28,291 nt of DNA from CBDFGS01 sp965247255 (GTDB taxonomy: Bacteria > Chloroflexota > Dehalococcoidia > Lucifugimonadales > CAUZJF01). The position numbers and the translations under genes were made by a program. How positions within the stretch are numbered: the stretch's first letter is position 1; each line of letters begins with the position of its first letter. Positions 1 through 7,769 of this stretch are shown here, piece by piece. The notes under the pieces are model-generated. The model did no database searches. It saw only the letters and a list, made by a program, of their open reading frames with translations, and was not told where the DNA came from. The stretch lies in contig CBDFGS010000005.1 of the NCBI GenBank assembly GCA_965247255.1, positions 1 through 28,291 of the forward strand. The letters run 5' to 3'.

Positions 1-3000
1 ACAACCGGATCGCCTACGTCATCGCCCACCTCAGCGGTCTCCGCCACACTTCGGTCGAACTTATCACCGTCAAAGTCAGGGGACTGGTTGGTTGCGCCAA
101 GGCCCGCCGCCTGCACCGGGTAGGCCGACATCATCCGCTCCTTCTTGTCGGCGCCATTGCGGTCCGTGTAACTCGCCGTTACCCGCAGGTACTTGTCTGC
201 GTCTGAAGCATCCGGCGTATAGCTCGCTGAATCGTTTCCGTATCCAGGCGCAGTCCCCCAATGGTTATCGTTATCGACATCAAGGGGACCCTTTATGACT
301 TCGGAGACTTCCCACACCCACATGGCGCCATCTATCTCTGTGTCGATTAGCGGCGGGGTATCGTCTGGGGAGCCGTCCGGGTCGGTCAGGGTGGCCGTTA
401 TCACGGTATTGGTATCGGCATTGGTGTCATCATGAACCTCGGGCTGCAGCCATGAAATGACCACCTCCCCGTCCTCGTCCACGTCGGTGACGGTGACGGT
501 GACGGTGGTATCGACCGTTGCAGCTGGGCCGGTGTCACCGGAGGCCCTGCTGGCGATGGCCCTAATGACTACGCTATACGTGTTTTGCCCAGCATCGGCA
601 TCGGGTGTGGCCGTATTTGTGCCGATCACGTCCTTCGGGTCCTCGTAGTTGGGCGCTTCCCTGAACTTGAGTATACCGCCGTCGATGGTAAAGAGGGCGG
701 CGTCGGCGCCTCTCAGGTCCCAGCTGATGCTGTCCCCCTCGGGGTCGGTCCCCACGTAGGCGGCTACCGCCTCCGTATTCGGCGCGCCGTCTTCATCGAT
801 TTCGGGATGCATTATCGCAGTCATTGGAGGGTCGTCGACGTCCTCATCCGTAATCACGGGGAGCTCGTCGACGTCGGTGACTATGATGTCCACGACGACT
901 TCGGCCTTTTGGTTTGCGTCGCCGCCCGTGACCTCGACCTTAACGGTGACGCTGAAGCTCTTCTTTTTTGCGGGGTCGTCGTAGTCCAACTCAGGGTCGG
1001 TAGAACTCTTACCCTCGGCGCCGCCCACCATGATCTGACCCTTGTCATCCATGCCGGTACCGATGTCAAAGTACTTTGCGTCGGTCCCCTCCAGTGAGTA
1101 AACCAGAGTTCCGGGCCCCATGGCCGCCACCGGAGCGCCGACGTTCCCGCCGGGCGCGGTGTTCTCGGCCACCTCTCTCGTCACGGTGCCCGTCTCATCG
1201 AAGGTGGGCACGCTTCCCGGGCCGGGCGCCAACCTCACTACGTTTTCCGTTGTCGCCACCCCGGTTCTCAACGAGGGAGGCGAGCCAGTGGTGAGAATAC
1301 GTTCGTCCCTATCCATGGTCTCTGGATCGTCTGCGACGCTGTGCGGGTCGGTGTATCTTGCGGTTGCCCGCAGGTAGTAGCCCCTGTCCATGTCCCGAGG
1401 CGTGTACCTGTTTGTCGTGGCGCCAGCTATTTCTTCAAATCTTCTATCCGCCGCATCAGTCTGTGCCCTGGACCAATGCCAGGTGACGATGTGTACGCCC
1501 TGATAGGGCTCACCCAGGTCGCCGCCCTTGTCATCGGGGTCCTGCACCTCCGCAACGAGCATCTCGTTGAGGTAAGCCGTCTCCCCTTCCGTAAACACCA
1601 CCTTCCCCGCTTCGTCGACGTTGGTGACGATCAGCCACACGTTTACCTTGCCGATGCCGGCAACGGCCCCCGAGGGACCGGTGTCGGTGGCCACGAGGGT
1701 CAACTCATAGACGTTGTCATTATTCGCGTCGATCGGATTCTCGAAGTCGGGCGCCTCTTTGAACTGGATATAGCGCGGCTCAAACCCTCCGCTGAGATCG
1801 AAGGCCGCCGCGTCGTCTCCCTCCAGCTGCCAATCGGAAATGGAGTCGAGGTGGTCCGGCTCTTCGAACACGTACTCGTTTTCACCATAGGTCCGGCTCC
1901 CGTCGTTTTGGGGTTGCACATCGGGAGCATCGGGAAGGCTCACGTAGACCCCACCGGTCAACTCACGTACTGTGATCTCCGCCCGTCCGGTCACTATCGG
2001 GTCTTCGTTCACGTTTTCGGCCGTGATGGTAACCGTGATATTGTCGGCCTCGCCGGAAGGGTCCGTGGCCCTGACGATTACCGTGTACGTTCCAGCCACC
2101 GCGTCGGCTACGCGACCTTCTCCAACCGCGTCATAGTCCAGCTCTTGCGCCACCTCGATCTGACCTGTCTCCATGTCTATATCGAAGAACTCCAAATCGC
2201 TGAGAGTGAGGGGGTTATTGGTGGAATCGGCGTCGTCGTCCAACTCGTAGGTCAGTGTGTCGTTGTCCGTATCGGTGGCCGTAACCGGACCGCCCACGGG
2301 GTCGCCCACGGCCGTGCTCTCAGGCACCGTCCTGTCGTCCGTGTTAGCTTCGAAGTCGGGGGAGGCGTTCGCATTATCGGACACCGCGGCCCGCACCGGG
2401 TTCTCAGATTTCGCATCCGCGGTCTTGGTGTCGTCGCTTTGCGGATCCGTATATTCAACACGGACCCACAGGTACTTGTCTTCATCTGCCGCTACGGGGG
2501 TATAGGAAGTGCCGGTTTGACCGTCTACCACGTTCCAATGGAACATATTGCCAACCACGGGGTCGGCAGCCTTGGAGGTGTACCACGTCCACGTGGTGTT
2601 ATCGGTGGTGCCGTCCGGGTCGGTCAGGGTGGTGCCTATCGCGACGGTAACCTCGGGCTGCAGCCACTGCAGGGTCAGCTCACCGGTGTCATCCACGTTT
2701 CCGACGATCACCGTGAGGGCGATGTCGGTCCTCTTGGCGGGAAGGGGGGCATCTGCCCCGGCCCTCATCTCGGTGGCGCTCACCGTTATCTGGTAGTTGT
2801 TGTCGATGGGAGCGAATTCGCCAGCGCCGGCGAAATCGTCAGCAACATCAGCAGCAGGGTTCAGGTTGAGGCCCCGGTCCGTCGGGTTCTCGAAGTCTGG
2901 CGACTCCATGAAGGTGAGCACGCCGGTTGAGCTGATCGCGAAGTCGGCGGCGTCGACTCCCCTCACGTTCCACTCGATGCCTGAGCCCTCGGGGTCTGTC

Positions 3001-3221
3001 GAATCGAAGTCCCGCACCGCATCCGTGCCGTTCTCGGCGTAGTGGATGTGTTCGGCCCCCTCGACTACGCCTTCGTGCATCTGCTCGGGATCGTCGTGCG
3101 GGTGCGCAAAGATTCCATTCGGTGCGGGATTGGATAGCACCAAAATCGCCATCATTGCCAACAAGGCACCGACGCGCATAACCACCGATTTCTTTACTGC
3201 GCTAGACGGACGGTCCAACAT
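1..3221 (-). CDS. Giant secreted cadherin-like repeat protein (3' end beyond window)
   Basis: One open frame runs from ATG at 3221 off the left edge, giving 1073 visible residues. A basic start followed by a hydrophobic stretch (about residues 10-40, ending near FAHPHD) looks like a signal peptide, so export is likely. The rest is acidic, Asp/Thr/Val-rich beta-sandwich repeats. Three module types alternate: A, with DPEG...W..RG.DAA.F and PDFE.P motifs (near residues 60, 404, 788); B, with a VDE.G.V...WLQPEV start and a later YTP...D.YLR...YTDP (near 173, 534, 914); and C, cadherin-like, with VAE.TA.G..VG.PV, TGQI and LDYD motifs (near 286, 673, 1045). Cadherin-like domains commonly bind calcium and mediate adhesion or surface-layer contacts; that role here is inference. 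A G-rich ribosome site lies 6-12 bases before the ATG. No anchor is visible because the C-terminus is missing. Confidence 0.85.
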   Translation of the reverse strand, partial: MLDRPSSAVKKSVVMRVGALLAMMAILVLSNPAPNGIFAHPHDDPEQMHEGVVEGAEHIHYAENGTDAVRDFDSTDPEGSGIEWNVRGVDAADFAISSTGVLTFMESPDFENPTDRGLNLNPAADVADDFAGAGEFAPIDNNYQITVSATEMRAGADAPLPAKRTDIALTVIVGNVDDTGELTLQWLQPEVTVAIGTTLTDPDGTTDNTTWTWYTSKAADPVVGNMFHWNVVDGQTGTSYTPVAADEDKYLWVRVEYTDPQSDDTKTADAKSENPVRAAVSDNANASPDFEANTDDRTVPESTAVGDPVGGPVTATDTDNDTLTYELDDDADSTNNPLTLSDLEFFDIDMETGQIEVAQELDYDAVGEGRVADAVAGTYTVIVRATDPSGEADNITVTITAENVNEDPIVTGRAEITVRELTGGVYVSLPDAPDVQPQNDGSRTYGENEYVFEEPDHLDSISDWQLEGDDAAAFDLSGGFEPRYIQFKEAPDFENPIDANNDNVYELTLVATDTGPSGAVAGIGKVNVWLIVTNVDEAGKVVFTEGETAYLNEMLVAEVQDPDDKGGDLGEPYQGVHIVTWHWSRAQTDAADRRFEEIAGATTNRYTPRDMDRGYYLRATARYTDPHSVADDPETMDRDERILTTGSPPSLRTGVATTENVVRLAPGPGSVPTFDETGTVTREVAENTAPGGNVGAPVAAMGPGTLVYSLEGTDAKYFDIGTGMDDKGQIMVGGAEGKSSTDPELDYDDPAKKKSFSVTVKVEVTGGDANQKAEVVVDIIVTDVDELPVITDEDVDDPPMTAIMHPEIDEDGAPNTEAVAAYVGTDPEGDSISWDLRGADAALFTIDGGILKFREAPNYEDPKDVIGTNTATPDADAGQNTYSVVIRAIASRASGDTGPAATVDTTVTVTVTDVDEDGEVVISWLQPEVHDDTNADTNTVITATLTDPDGSPDDTPPLIDTEIDGAMWVWEVSEVIKGPLDVDNDNHWGTAPGYGNDSASYTPDASDADKYLRVTASYTDRNGADKKERMMSAYPVQAAGLGATNQSPDFDGDKFDRSVAETAEVGDDVGDPV

Positions 3222-3256
3222 ACAATTCCCCCCCTGGCCGACGCAAATCTTCCATT

Positions 3257-3312
3257 CCCGGAGTGGACACCGTGTCCCGGAGTGGACACCGTGTCCCGGA
3301 GTGGACACCGTG
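3257..3312. repeat. Three tandem 19-bp repeats, possible operator array
   Basis: The unit CCCGGAGTGGACACCGTGT occurs at 3257-3275 and 3276-3294 without change, and again at 3295-3312 lacking its last base. The unit junctions create the imperfect palindrome GGACACcGTGTCC at 3265-3277 and 3284-3296; the third, nearest the promoter, decays to GGACACcGTGCAA. The array begins about five bases downstream of the -10 of the cadherin-gene promoter, so it covers the predicted transcription start and early leader. That position suits a repressor operator or a structured leader. Function is inferred. Confidence 0.7.
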
Positions 3313-3316
3313 CAAG

Positions 3317-3345
3317 ATACTAGCATTCCACATAGGTTGTGTCAA
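3317..3345 (-). promoter_or_regulatory. Sigma70-type promoter of the cadherin-like gene
   Basis: On the minus strand a perfect -35 TTGACA (3345-3340) is followed by a 17-base spacer and a -10 TAGTAT (3322-3317, four of six consensus positions). It points at the ATG at 3221 and predicts a start site near 3310, giving a leader of about 90 bases. The placement is as expected for the large gene downstream. The -35 lies within 10 bases of the broken end of the VOC remnant on the other strand. Confidence 0.6.
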
Positions 3346-3352
3346 GGCCTGA

Positions 3353-3544
3353 ATTGCTCGGGCAACGGCGTTATATCGTGACGTGCTGGGAATGAAGTTC
3401 CTTTTCCGTTCCCCGCCCGGGCTGGCTTTCTTCGACTGCGCCGGCGTTCGGCTGATGTTGACGGCGCCTGAACCGGAGAGCGAAGAGCCGGGTGGCCGCG
3501 GCCGCCCCATCTACTTCACCGTGCCCGATGTCTCACAAGCTTGA
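3353..3544 (+). pseudogene. VOC/glyoxalase-family gene remnant, truncated at both ends
   Basis: The plus-strand frame reads IARATALYRDVLGMKF, then FFDCAGVRLMLTAPEPES and IYFTVPDVSQA before TGA. This is the typical first half of a vicinal-oxygen-chelate (glyoxalase/bleomycin-resistance-like) protein: the ARA..FYRDVLG helix, a strand with FFDC.GVRLML, and a YF.V.D strand. The family is normally about 120-140 residues; only about 63 remain. The 5' end is lost at an in-frame TGA (3350-3352) next to the cadherin-gene promoter. The 3' end stops where the IS1182-like element begins, so insertion of that element probably removed the rest. There is no start codon or ribosome site. Confidence 0.65.
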
Positions 3545-5513
3545 TTCCCTCGCAAAAAGGCCTGTTTGAGATGAACCCTGGCGTGCGAAGGGGCCTGGAA
3601 GGGAGGAGGCCACGGGATGCCGGCTGCTGGCCTCACCGCACCATCTGCCGCGCTCAGGACAAGCGTGATCCCGTTGCGGTACCCCTTCCGTGGCTCAGGG
3701 CACCCGGTGGAAGCTGTGGAGCGGCGCCCTCATGCGGCCGCGACCGCAGGTACCGTCCCGACCGCCCGCTGAGCCGTGTTCTCCATCTCCACCAGGCGTG
3801 CATGGACCATCCGCTTGAAGTTGCACGCCAACGCCTTCAGGTAGACGGCAAGCCGCACCCGACGGCCCCCTCGCACCCGCAAGCGCCCAAGCCCGTGGGC
3901 GCGCTTCAGCTCGGAGTTCGTTCCCTCGATCCCGGCCCTTATGGCATACCGCTTGCGCCACTCCTCGGTGGCCTCGGCCCTCCGGCGCCGCTCGATGTTT
4001 ACCTTCACCAGGTCCGCCTTGAGGACGTAGTCCCCCGCACGCCGGTCCAGCTTCACTGGGCAACGGGACCGCAAGGGGCAGGGCTCGCATGTTGTCCTGG
4101 CAAAGTGGACCTCTACCCGCTCCGGCGCATCCTCCAACTCGTACTCCTCGATGGACGGGTGGCCGGCGGGGCACACCGTGGCCTGCTCCCCTGTGACGTC
4201 GATCTGAAAGTCCGCGGCGGTGAGCGGCGGTGGTCCGTCACCCTCTCCTTCGTGCGAGTTCCCCGGCGCCGACCCCGCCACCGGGCTCACCAGTTCCGTT
4301 CCCCGGCGCGAGGCTTCGAAGGCGTTGCGGCCCGACCCATACGCCGTGTCGGCGAAGAGCTCGTCCGGTCGGACCTTCCGCTCCGCGAGCCCGTCAACGA
4401 CCGGCACGCTCACGTCGGTGTCGCTCCCACTCGAGGGGGTCACCTCCACGTGGGTGATGAGCTGGGTGGCGTTCTCCTCGTGGCAGGTCTCCGCCACCTG
4501 CACCTCGTACCCCTTCCCCTTGTGGCCGCTGTAGGTCACATCCGGGTCGTGGGGCGATTGCAGCGAGTCGGCGGACACCTGCTTCGGGTCCTTCAGGGCC
4601 ACGGGCACCTTGCATTCCCCAGCATCGTCGTCATCGTCCCCCGGGCGCCCGTCCCGGTGTTTGCCCACATGGCACTGCTCCCGCAGCAGCCGCTCCAGCA
4701 GCCGGTACTCCTCCAGCTGGGCAGCAGTCGTGCCACGGAACCGGTCCACCAGCCGGTAGAGGTCCCGGGCACAGACCGAAAGGCGTCGCCGACCCTCCCC
4801 CGTGCGGGCGTCCTCGTAGTGGGTCGCCTCGTCTTCTTCCTTCAAATAGCGCCCCAGGAGGCCCTCCGGAACCCCGGGGCGAAGCTCTGGGTGCTCCCAG
4901 CGCAAGGCCCGCAGGAACAACCGCATCGTCTCACAGAACAGGCCCAGCCGGGTGAGTGTAGCGATGTTGCTCATGATGTGGGTGGAGTCCAGCCGTTGCT
5001 TTCCGGTGCGTATGCCCAGCGCCTGGATGATCCGGTCCGTGGTCTCCTGGAAAGCCAGCCGGCCACCATCGTGCTGCATCAGGCGAACTCGGAAGTTGTG
5101 GAGGGTCTTCTGGGGCAGGTGGGTCTCCTCGATGTCCAGCCGCAGGGCGTGGTGCCAGAGCAGGTTGAACTCTAGCTGCTCCAGGGCTTCACCGTCGGTG
5201 AAGTTGAACATCTCTTTGAGAAGGTGGACCCCGAGGACGGTCTGCACCGCTCGGTTGGGACGGCCGTTGTCCGCGCAGTACATCGGAGCAAAGAGCGCCT
5301 CGTCAATCAGGGGGAGCGCCTCGTTTCGGAAAACCTCGGCCCAACTCCCCTCCAGGCGCTTAGCCTTCTTCGGCGTCACCAGGAACTGGGACTGCCAGAG
5401 GCTCTCTTGCGGGTCTCGCGCTCGGAACATGCTCCCCTCCCTCGCCCGGGCGCTGCCCCAACGCCCTTTCCCCACATTATCCTCCCATTGCCCACGGAGG
5501 ACGAGGGGTTTTG
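3545..5513 (-). mobile_element. IS1182-like insertion sequence, copy 1
   Basis: The element carries one transposase gene on the minus strand. The upstream end is estimated by comparison with the second copy near 27.2 kb: on the transposase strand, similarity to that copy starts at AAAACCCCTCG (5512-5502) and continues to the gene start about 80 bases later, while sequence outside differs. The downstream end is less certain. A CAAAAAGGCCTG at 3553-3564 weakly resembles the opposite end and may be part of the terminal inverted repeat. It abuts the broken VOC gene. I could not recognise a target-site duplication. Confidence 0.7.
3730..5430 (-). CDS. IS1182-family transposase, intact
   Basis: This DDE transposase has 566 residues from the ATG at 5430. 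That start is preferred over an upstream in-frame start at 5475 because GGGAGGGGAG lies directly before it and because copy 2 begins at the same place. The N-terminus (ESLWQSQFLV, NGRPNRAVQTVLGVHLLKEM) matches the DUF772-type domain of IS1182 and related elements. Likely catalytic residues are the Asp of LDSTHIMSNI, the Asp of ELFADTAYGSGRNA, and a Glu in IEGTNSELKR. Just before the last block is a cysteine cluster (TVCPAGH, CEPCPLRSRCPVK), usual for the family. The C-terminus RAHGLGRLRVRGG...ACNFKRM is also typical. The frame is uninterrupted, so this copy may still be active. Confidence 0.9.
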   Translation of the reverse strand: MFRARDPQESLWQSQFLVTPKKAKRLEGSWAEVFRNEALPLIDEALFAPMYCADNGRPNRAVQTVLGVHLLKEMFNFTDGEALEQLEFNLLWHHALRLDIEETHLPQKTLHNFRVRLMQHDGGRLAFQETTDRIIQALGIRTGKQRLDSTHIMSNIATLTRLGLFCETMRLFLRALRWEHPELRPGVPEGLLGRYLKEEDEATHYEDARTGEGRRRLSVCARDLYRLVDRFRGTTAAQLEEYRLLERLLREQCHVGKHRDGRPGDDDDDAGECKVPVALKDPKQVSADSLQSPHDPDVTYSGHKGKGYEVQVAETCHEENATQLITHVEVTPSSGSDTDVSVPVVDGLAERKVRPDELFADTAYGSGRNAFEASRRGTELVSPVAGSAPGNSHEGEGDGPPPLTAADFQIDVTGEQATVCPAGHPSIEEYELEDAPERVEVHFARTTCEPCPLRSRCPVKLDRRAGDYVLKADLVKVNIERRRRAEATEEWRKRYAIRAGIEGTNSELKRAHGLGRLRVRGGRRVRLAVYLKALACNFKRMVHARLVEMENTAQRAVGTVPAVAAA

Positions 5514-5647
5514 AGGAAGTTCCAGCGCTTTAGCACATGTGAGCGCTACCGTATGTTGGAGTAGGACACGGAACAGAGACTGTATATTGTACCCAGGCAA
5601 GGGTACGGTTGTTCTAATTCGACCTGAACAGACTTTTTACGAGAGAA

Positions 5648-6007
5648 TCAGGATTGCTCGTAGGTGGTGAACCTGTCGAACAGCTGCCCCCAGAGGGTGT
5701 CAGTGTCGATGCCGAAATCACGTATCGCGGGAGCGCCAACCCGCTCCGGCGTCGGCGTTGGGGTCGGAGGTGGCGTCGGCGCTGGGGTCGGCGTTGGCGT
5801 CGGGGCCGGGGTCGGCGTTGGCGTTGGCGGGACCGATGTCGGCGTAGGGGTACTGGTGGCCGGTGTAGGCTCGGGCGTTGGCGTCTCTGTCGGCCCATCG
5901 TCACATGCCGACAGCAACGCGACGGCCAACAAACACAGCAGCCCAACCCATACTATCCGGCATGAGGACCTTCCCAACACACTCTTAACGCGCAAAGTGA
6001 ACGCCAA
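5648..6007 (-). CDS. Short Thr-Pro-rich lipoprotein, possibly C-terminally truncated
   Basis: The 119-residue frame begins with TTG at 6007, chosen because AAGGAGG lies eight bases upstream. A basic N-region and a hydrophobic stretch end in the lipobox LLSAC (Cys35), so the product is probably an outer-face lipid-anchored protein. About residues 40-88 are an almost pure PTPTP linker encoded by a degenerate tandem repeat of GGCGTTGGGGTC type. Only about 30 residues follow (VGAPAIRDFGIDTDTLWGQLFDRFTTYEQS) before TGA. This tail resembles the start of a folded domain, so the gene may have lost its 3' end; the IS1182-like element lies about 135 bases further on. The function is unknown. Confidence 0.6.
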   Translation of the reverse strand: MAFTLRVKSVLGRSSCRIVWVGLLCLLAVALLSACDDGPTETPTPEPTPATSTPTPTSVPPTPTPTPAPTPTPTPAPTPPPTPTPTPERVGAPAIRDFGIDTDTLWGQLFDRFTTYEQS

Positions 6008-6164
6008 CTGCTTGCCTCCTTCTTAGGTAGGTCAGCTGCCTCCTAGTCCGACCGCCCACGAATACCTGAGTTTTCCGTTGCTATTGAGTCCGTCGGATGA
6101 AGGTTCTTGATTTTGTCCAGTTTGGTGGGGACCAAGGGGACAGGAACCTGAAGCGGGGCCCGGA

Positions 6165-6971
6165 TCATTCTTCCCTGTCAGTCCGGCCCAGGAATACTTG
6201 GGTCAAGATGTCGTTCTCCCTGACGGATTGGGGGTCTCCGTGGAACGCGACGCGGCCCTTGTCCAGCACGTAGGCCCGGTCCACGACGTTCAAGACCCCC
6301 TTGATGTTGTGCTCCACCACTATTATGGTCGTGTTCAGCCGCTCGCTTATCTCGGCGACTTTTTCGAACACCTCTTTGACTATGATGGGAGCCAGGCCCA
6401 GCGTGGGCTCGTCCAGCAGCAGCGCCTCGGGATCGGCCATGAGTCCGCGGCCCAGGGCGAGCATCTGTTGCTGCCCGCCTGACATGGCGCTGGCCAGGTC
6501 GCGCCTCTTGTCCTGCAGGACCGGGAACAGCTCCATGACCGAGTCCATCCGCCGCTCTTTTTCCGCCTTGTCGTTCAGGTACAGGCAGCCCATTTCCAGG
6601 TTTTCCTCGATGGTGAGGCGGGTGAAGACACGCCTGCCCTGAGGCACGAAGGAGATGCCCTCTTTCACTATCTCGTGGGTGGCGGACGCCAACAACCGGT
6701 TGCGCCAGTAGACCTCCCCGGCAACTACAGGGGCCAATCCCATCACGGCTTTGAGAACAGTGGACTTTCCGGCCCCGTTGGGACCCATCACCGCCACCAC
6801 CTCTCCCTTGCGGACCCCCAGAGACACGTCGTCCAGGGCCGTGACGACGCCATAGTGGACGGATATGCCCGACAACTCAAGCAGCATCCCGCCGACGGCG
6901 GGTTGGGCGTCGGTGTTAGAAGCAGAGTTGTCGAGATTCTGTTGTAGGGTCGGTTCTTCCTGTGTGTCCAT
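6165..6971 (-). CDS. livF: Branched-chain amino acid ABC transporter ATPase LivF
   Basis: This is one of the two cytoplasmic ATPases that power LivHM import of leucine, isoleucine, valine or related amino acids. Walker A is GPNGAGKS, the signature region is MSGGQQQMLALGRGL, Walker B is ALLLDEP, and the switch His lies in VVEHNI. Family-typical landmarks include ISVHYGVVTALDDVSL and FVPQGRRVF. From ATG 6971 it has 268 residues, about 28 more than usual; the extra N-terminus is low-complexity. An in-frame ATG at 6887 (GGMLLELSG) would give the usual 240 residues and may be the true start. It is the last gene of the livKHMGF operon, 36 bases after livG. Confidence 0.93.
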   Translation of the reverse strand: MDTQEEPTLQQNLDNSASNTDAQPAVGGMLLELSGISVHYGVVTALDDVSLGVRKGEVVAVMGPNGAGKSTVLKAVMGLAPVVAGEVYWRNRLLASATHEIVKEGISFVPQGRRVFTRLTIEENLEMGCLYLNDKAEKERRMDSVMELFPVLQDKRRDLASAMSGGQQQMLALGRGLMADPEALLLDEPTLGLAPIIVKEVFEKVAEISERLNTTIIVVEHNIKGVLNVVDRAYVLDKGRVAFHGDPQSVRENDILTQVFLGRTDREE

Positions 6972-7007
6972 TCTTGTGTCTCACAATGATGATTCTTGGC
7001 CCTTGGG

Positions 7008-7769
7008 CTAGACGCCCAGATAGGCTTCTATGACCTCTGGGCGGCCCAAGACCTCGTGCACGTCCCCCTGTGCAAGGAGCCTGCCGCTGTCCAACACAAT
7101 CAGGTGGTCGGGCAACTCCCGGACTATGTCCATGTTATGGGAGATGAGTATTATGGTGTTCCCGTCCTCCCGCATCTGGTTCATCAAGCCCTTCATCTTC
7201 TCTAGCATCTGGGGGAAGAGTCCCGCGAAGGGCTCGTCGAACATCATGGTCCTTACGCCCATCGCCATGGCGCGTCCGATGCCCAGCAGTTTCCGCTGTC
7301 CGTAGGACAGGTTCATGGCGAGGTCGTTCCGCTTTTCCCACAGTCCCACGTCCTCCAGGACGGCCGCAGTCTTCTCACGGTATGCGGGCTTTGTCCGTTC
7401 GAACAGAGCAGGAAAGAGCCTGCGCTTGGTCAGGACCACCATGACGTTGTTCCACACGGTCATCTGGTCGAAGAGCCGCACCTCCTGAAACGTACGGGTG
7501 ATGCCATGAACGGGGTTTTCATGGGCTTTCACCTCTTTGAGGACGGCTCCTTCGATAATCACCATCCCGCCATCCAAGGGCAGTGTGCCAGTGAGCAGAT
7601 TTATCAGCGTGGACTTCCCGGAGCCGTTGGGTCCGACTATGCTGGTCATTCCCTTCTTGGGAATTGACACTGTAAGCTCGTCCACCGCTCGAACAGCGCC
7701 GAAGTGCTTGGAGATGTCAACGGTCTCCAGGGCGAACGGCTCACCCGATTGGACAGGTCCTTCGCTCAT
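7008..7769 (-). CDS. livG: Branched-chain amino acid ABC transporter ATPase LivG
   Basis: This 253-residue partner ATPase of LivF has Walker A GPNGSGKS, the Q-loop region GITRTFQEVRLFDQMTVWNNV typical of LivG, signature LSYGQRKLLGIGRAMA, Walker B MMFDEPFAGL and switch His in ISHNMD. The signature starts LSYGQ rather than LSGGQ, as is usual for LivG. The start at 7769 overlaps the livM stop as ATGA, implying translational coupling. The open frame continues upstream through livM, but that extension is antisense-quality sequence and is not used. The product should sit at the inner face of the membrane in the LivFGHM complex. Confidence 0.94.
   Translation of the reverse strand: MSEGPVQSGEPFALETVDISKHFGAVRAVDELTVSIPKKGMTSIVGPNGSGKSTLINLLTGTLPLDGGMVIIEGAVLKEVKAHENPVHGITRTFQEVRLFDQMTVWNNVMVVLTKRRLFPALFERTKPAYREKTAAVLEDVGLWEKRNDLAMNLSYGQRKLLGIGRAMAMGVRTMMFDEPFAGLFPQMLEKMKGLMNQMREDGNTIILISHNMDIVRELPDHLIVLDSGRLLAQGDVHEVLGRPEVIEAYLGV

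Noticed and set aside
1341..2930. Plus-strand open frame of 529 residues
   Set aside because: It is antisense to the cadherin-like gene, whose own frame gives coherent repeated domains; the plus frame is open only because of the repetitive GC-biased codons and matches no family.
3541..5175. Plus-strand open frame of 544 residues
   Set aside because: It is antisense to the intact IS1182-family transposase, which shows all expected motifs; no ribosome site or recognisable domain on the plus strand.
5664..6026. Plus-strand Gly-Val repeat protein
   Set aside because: It is the complement of the PTP linker of the minus-strand lipoprotein, which has a lipobox and a strong ribosome site.
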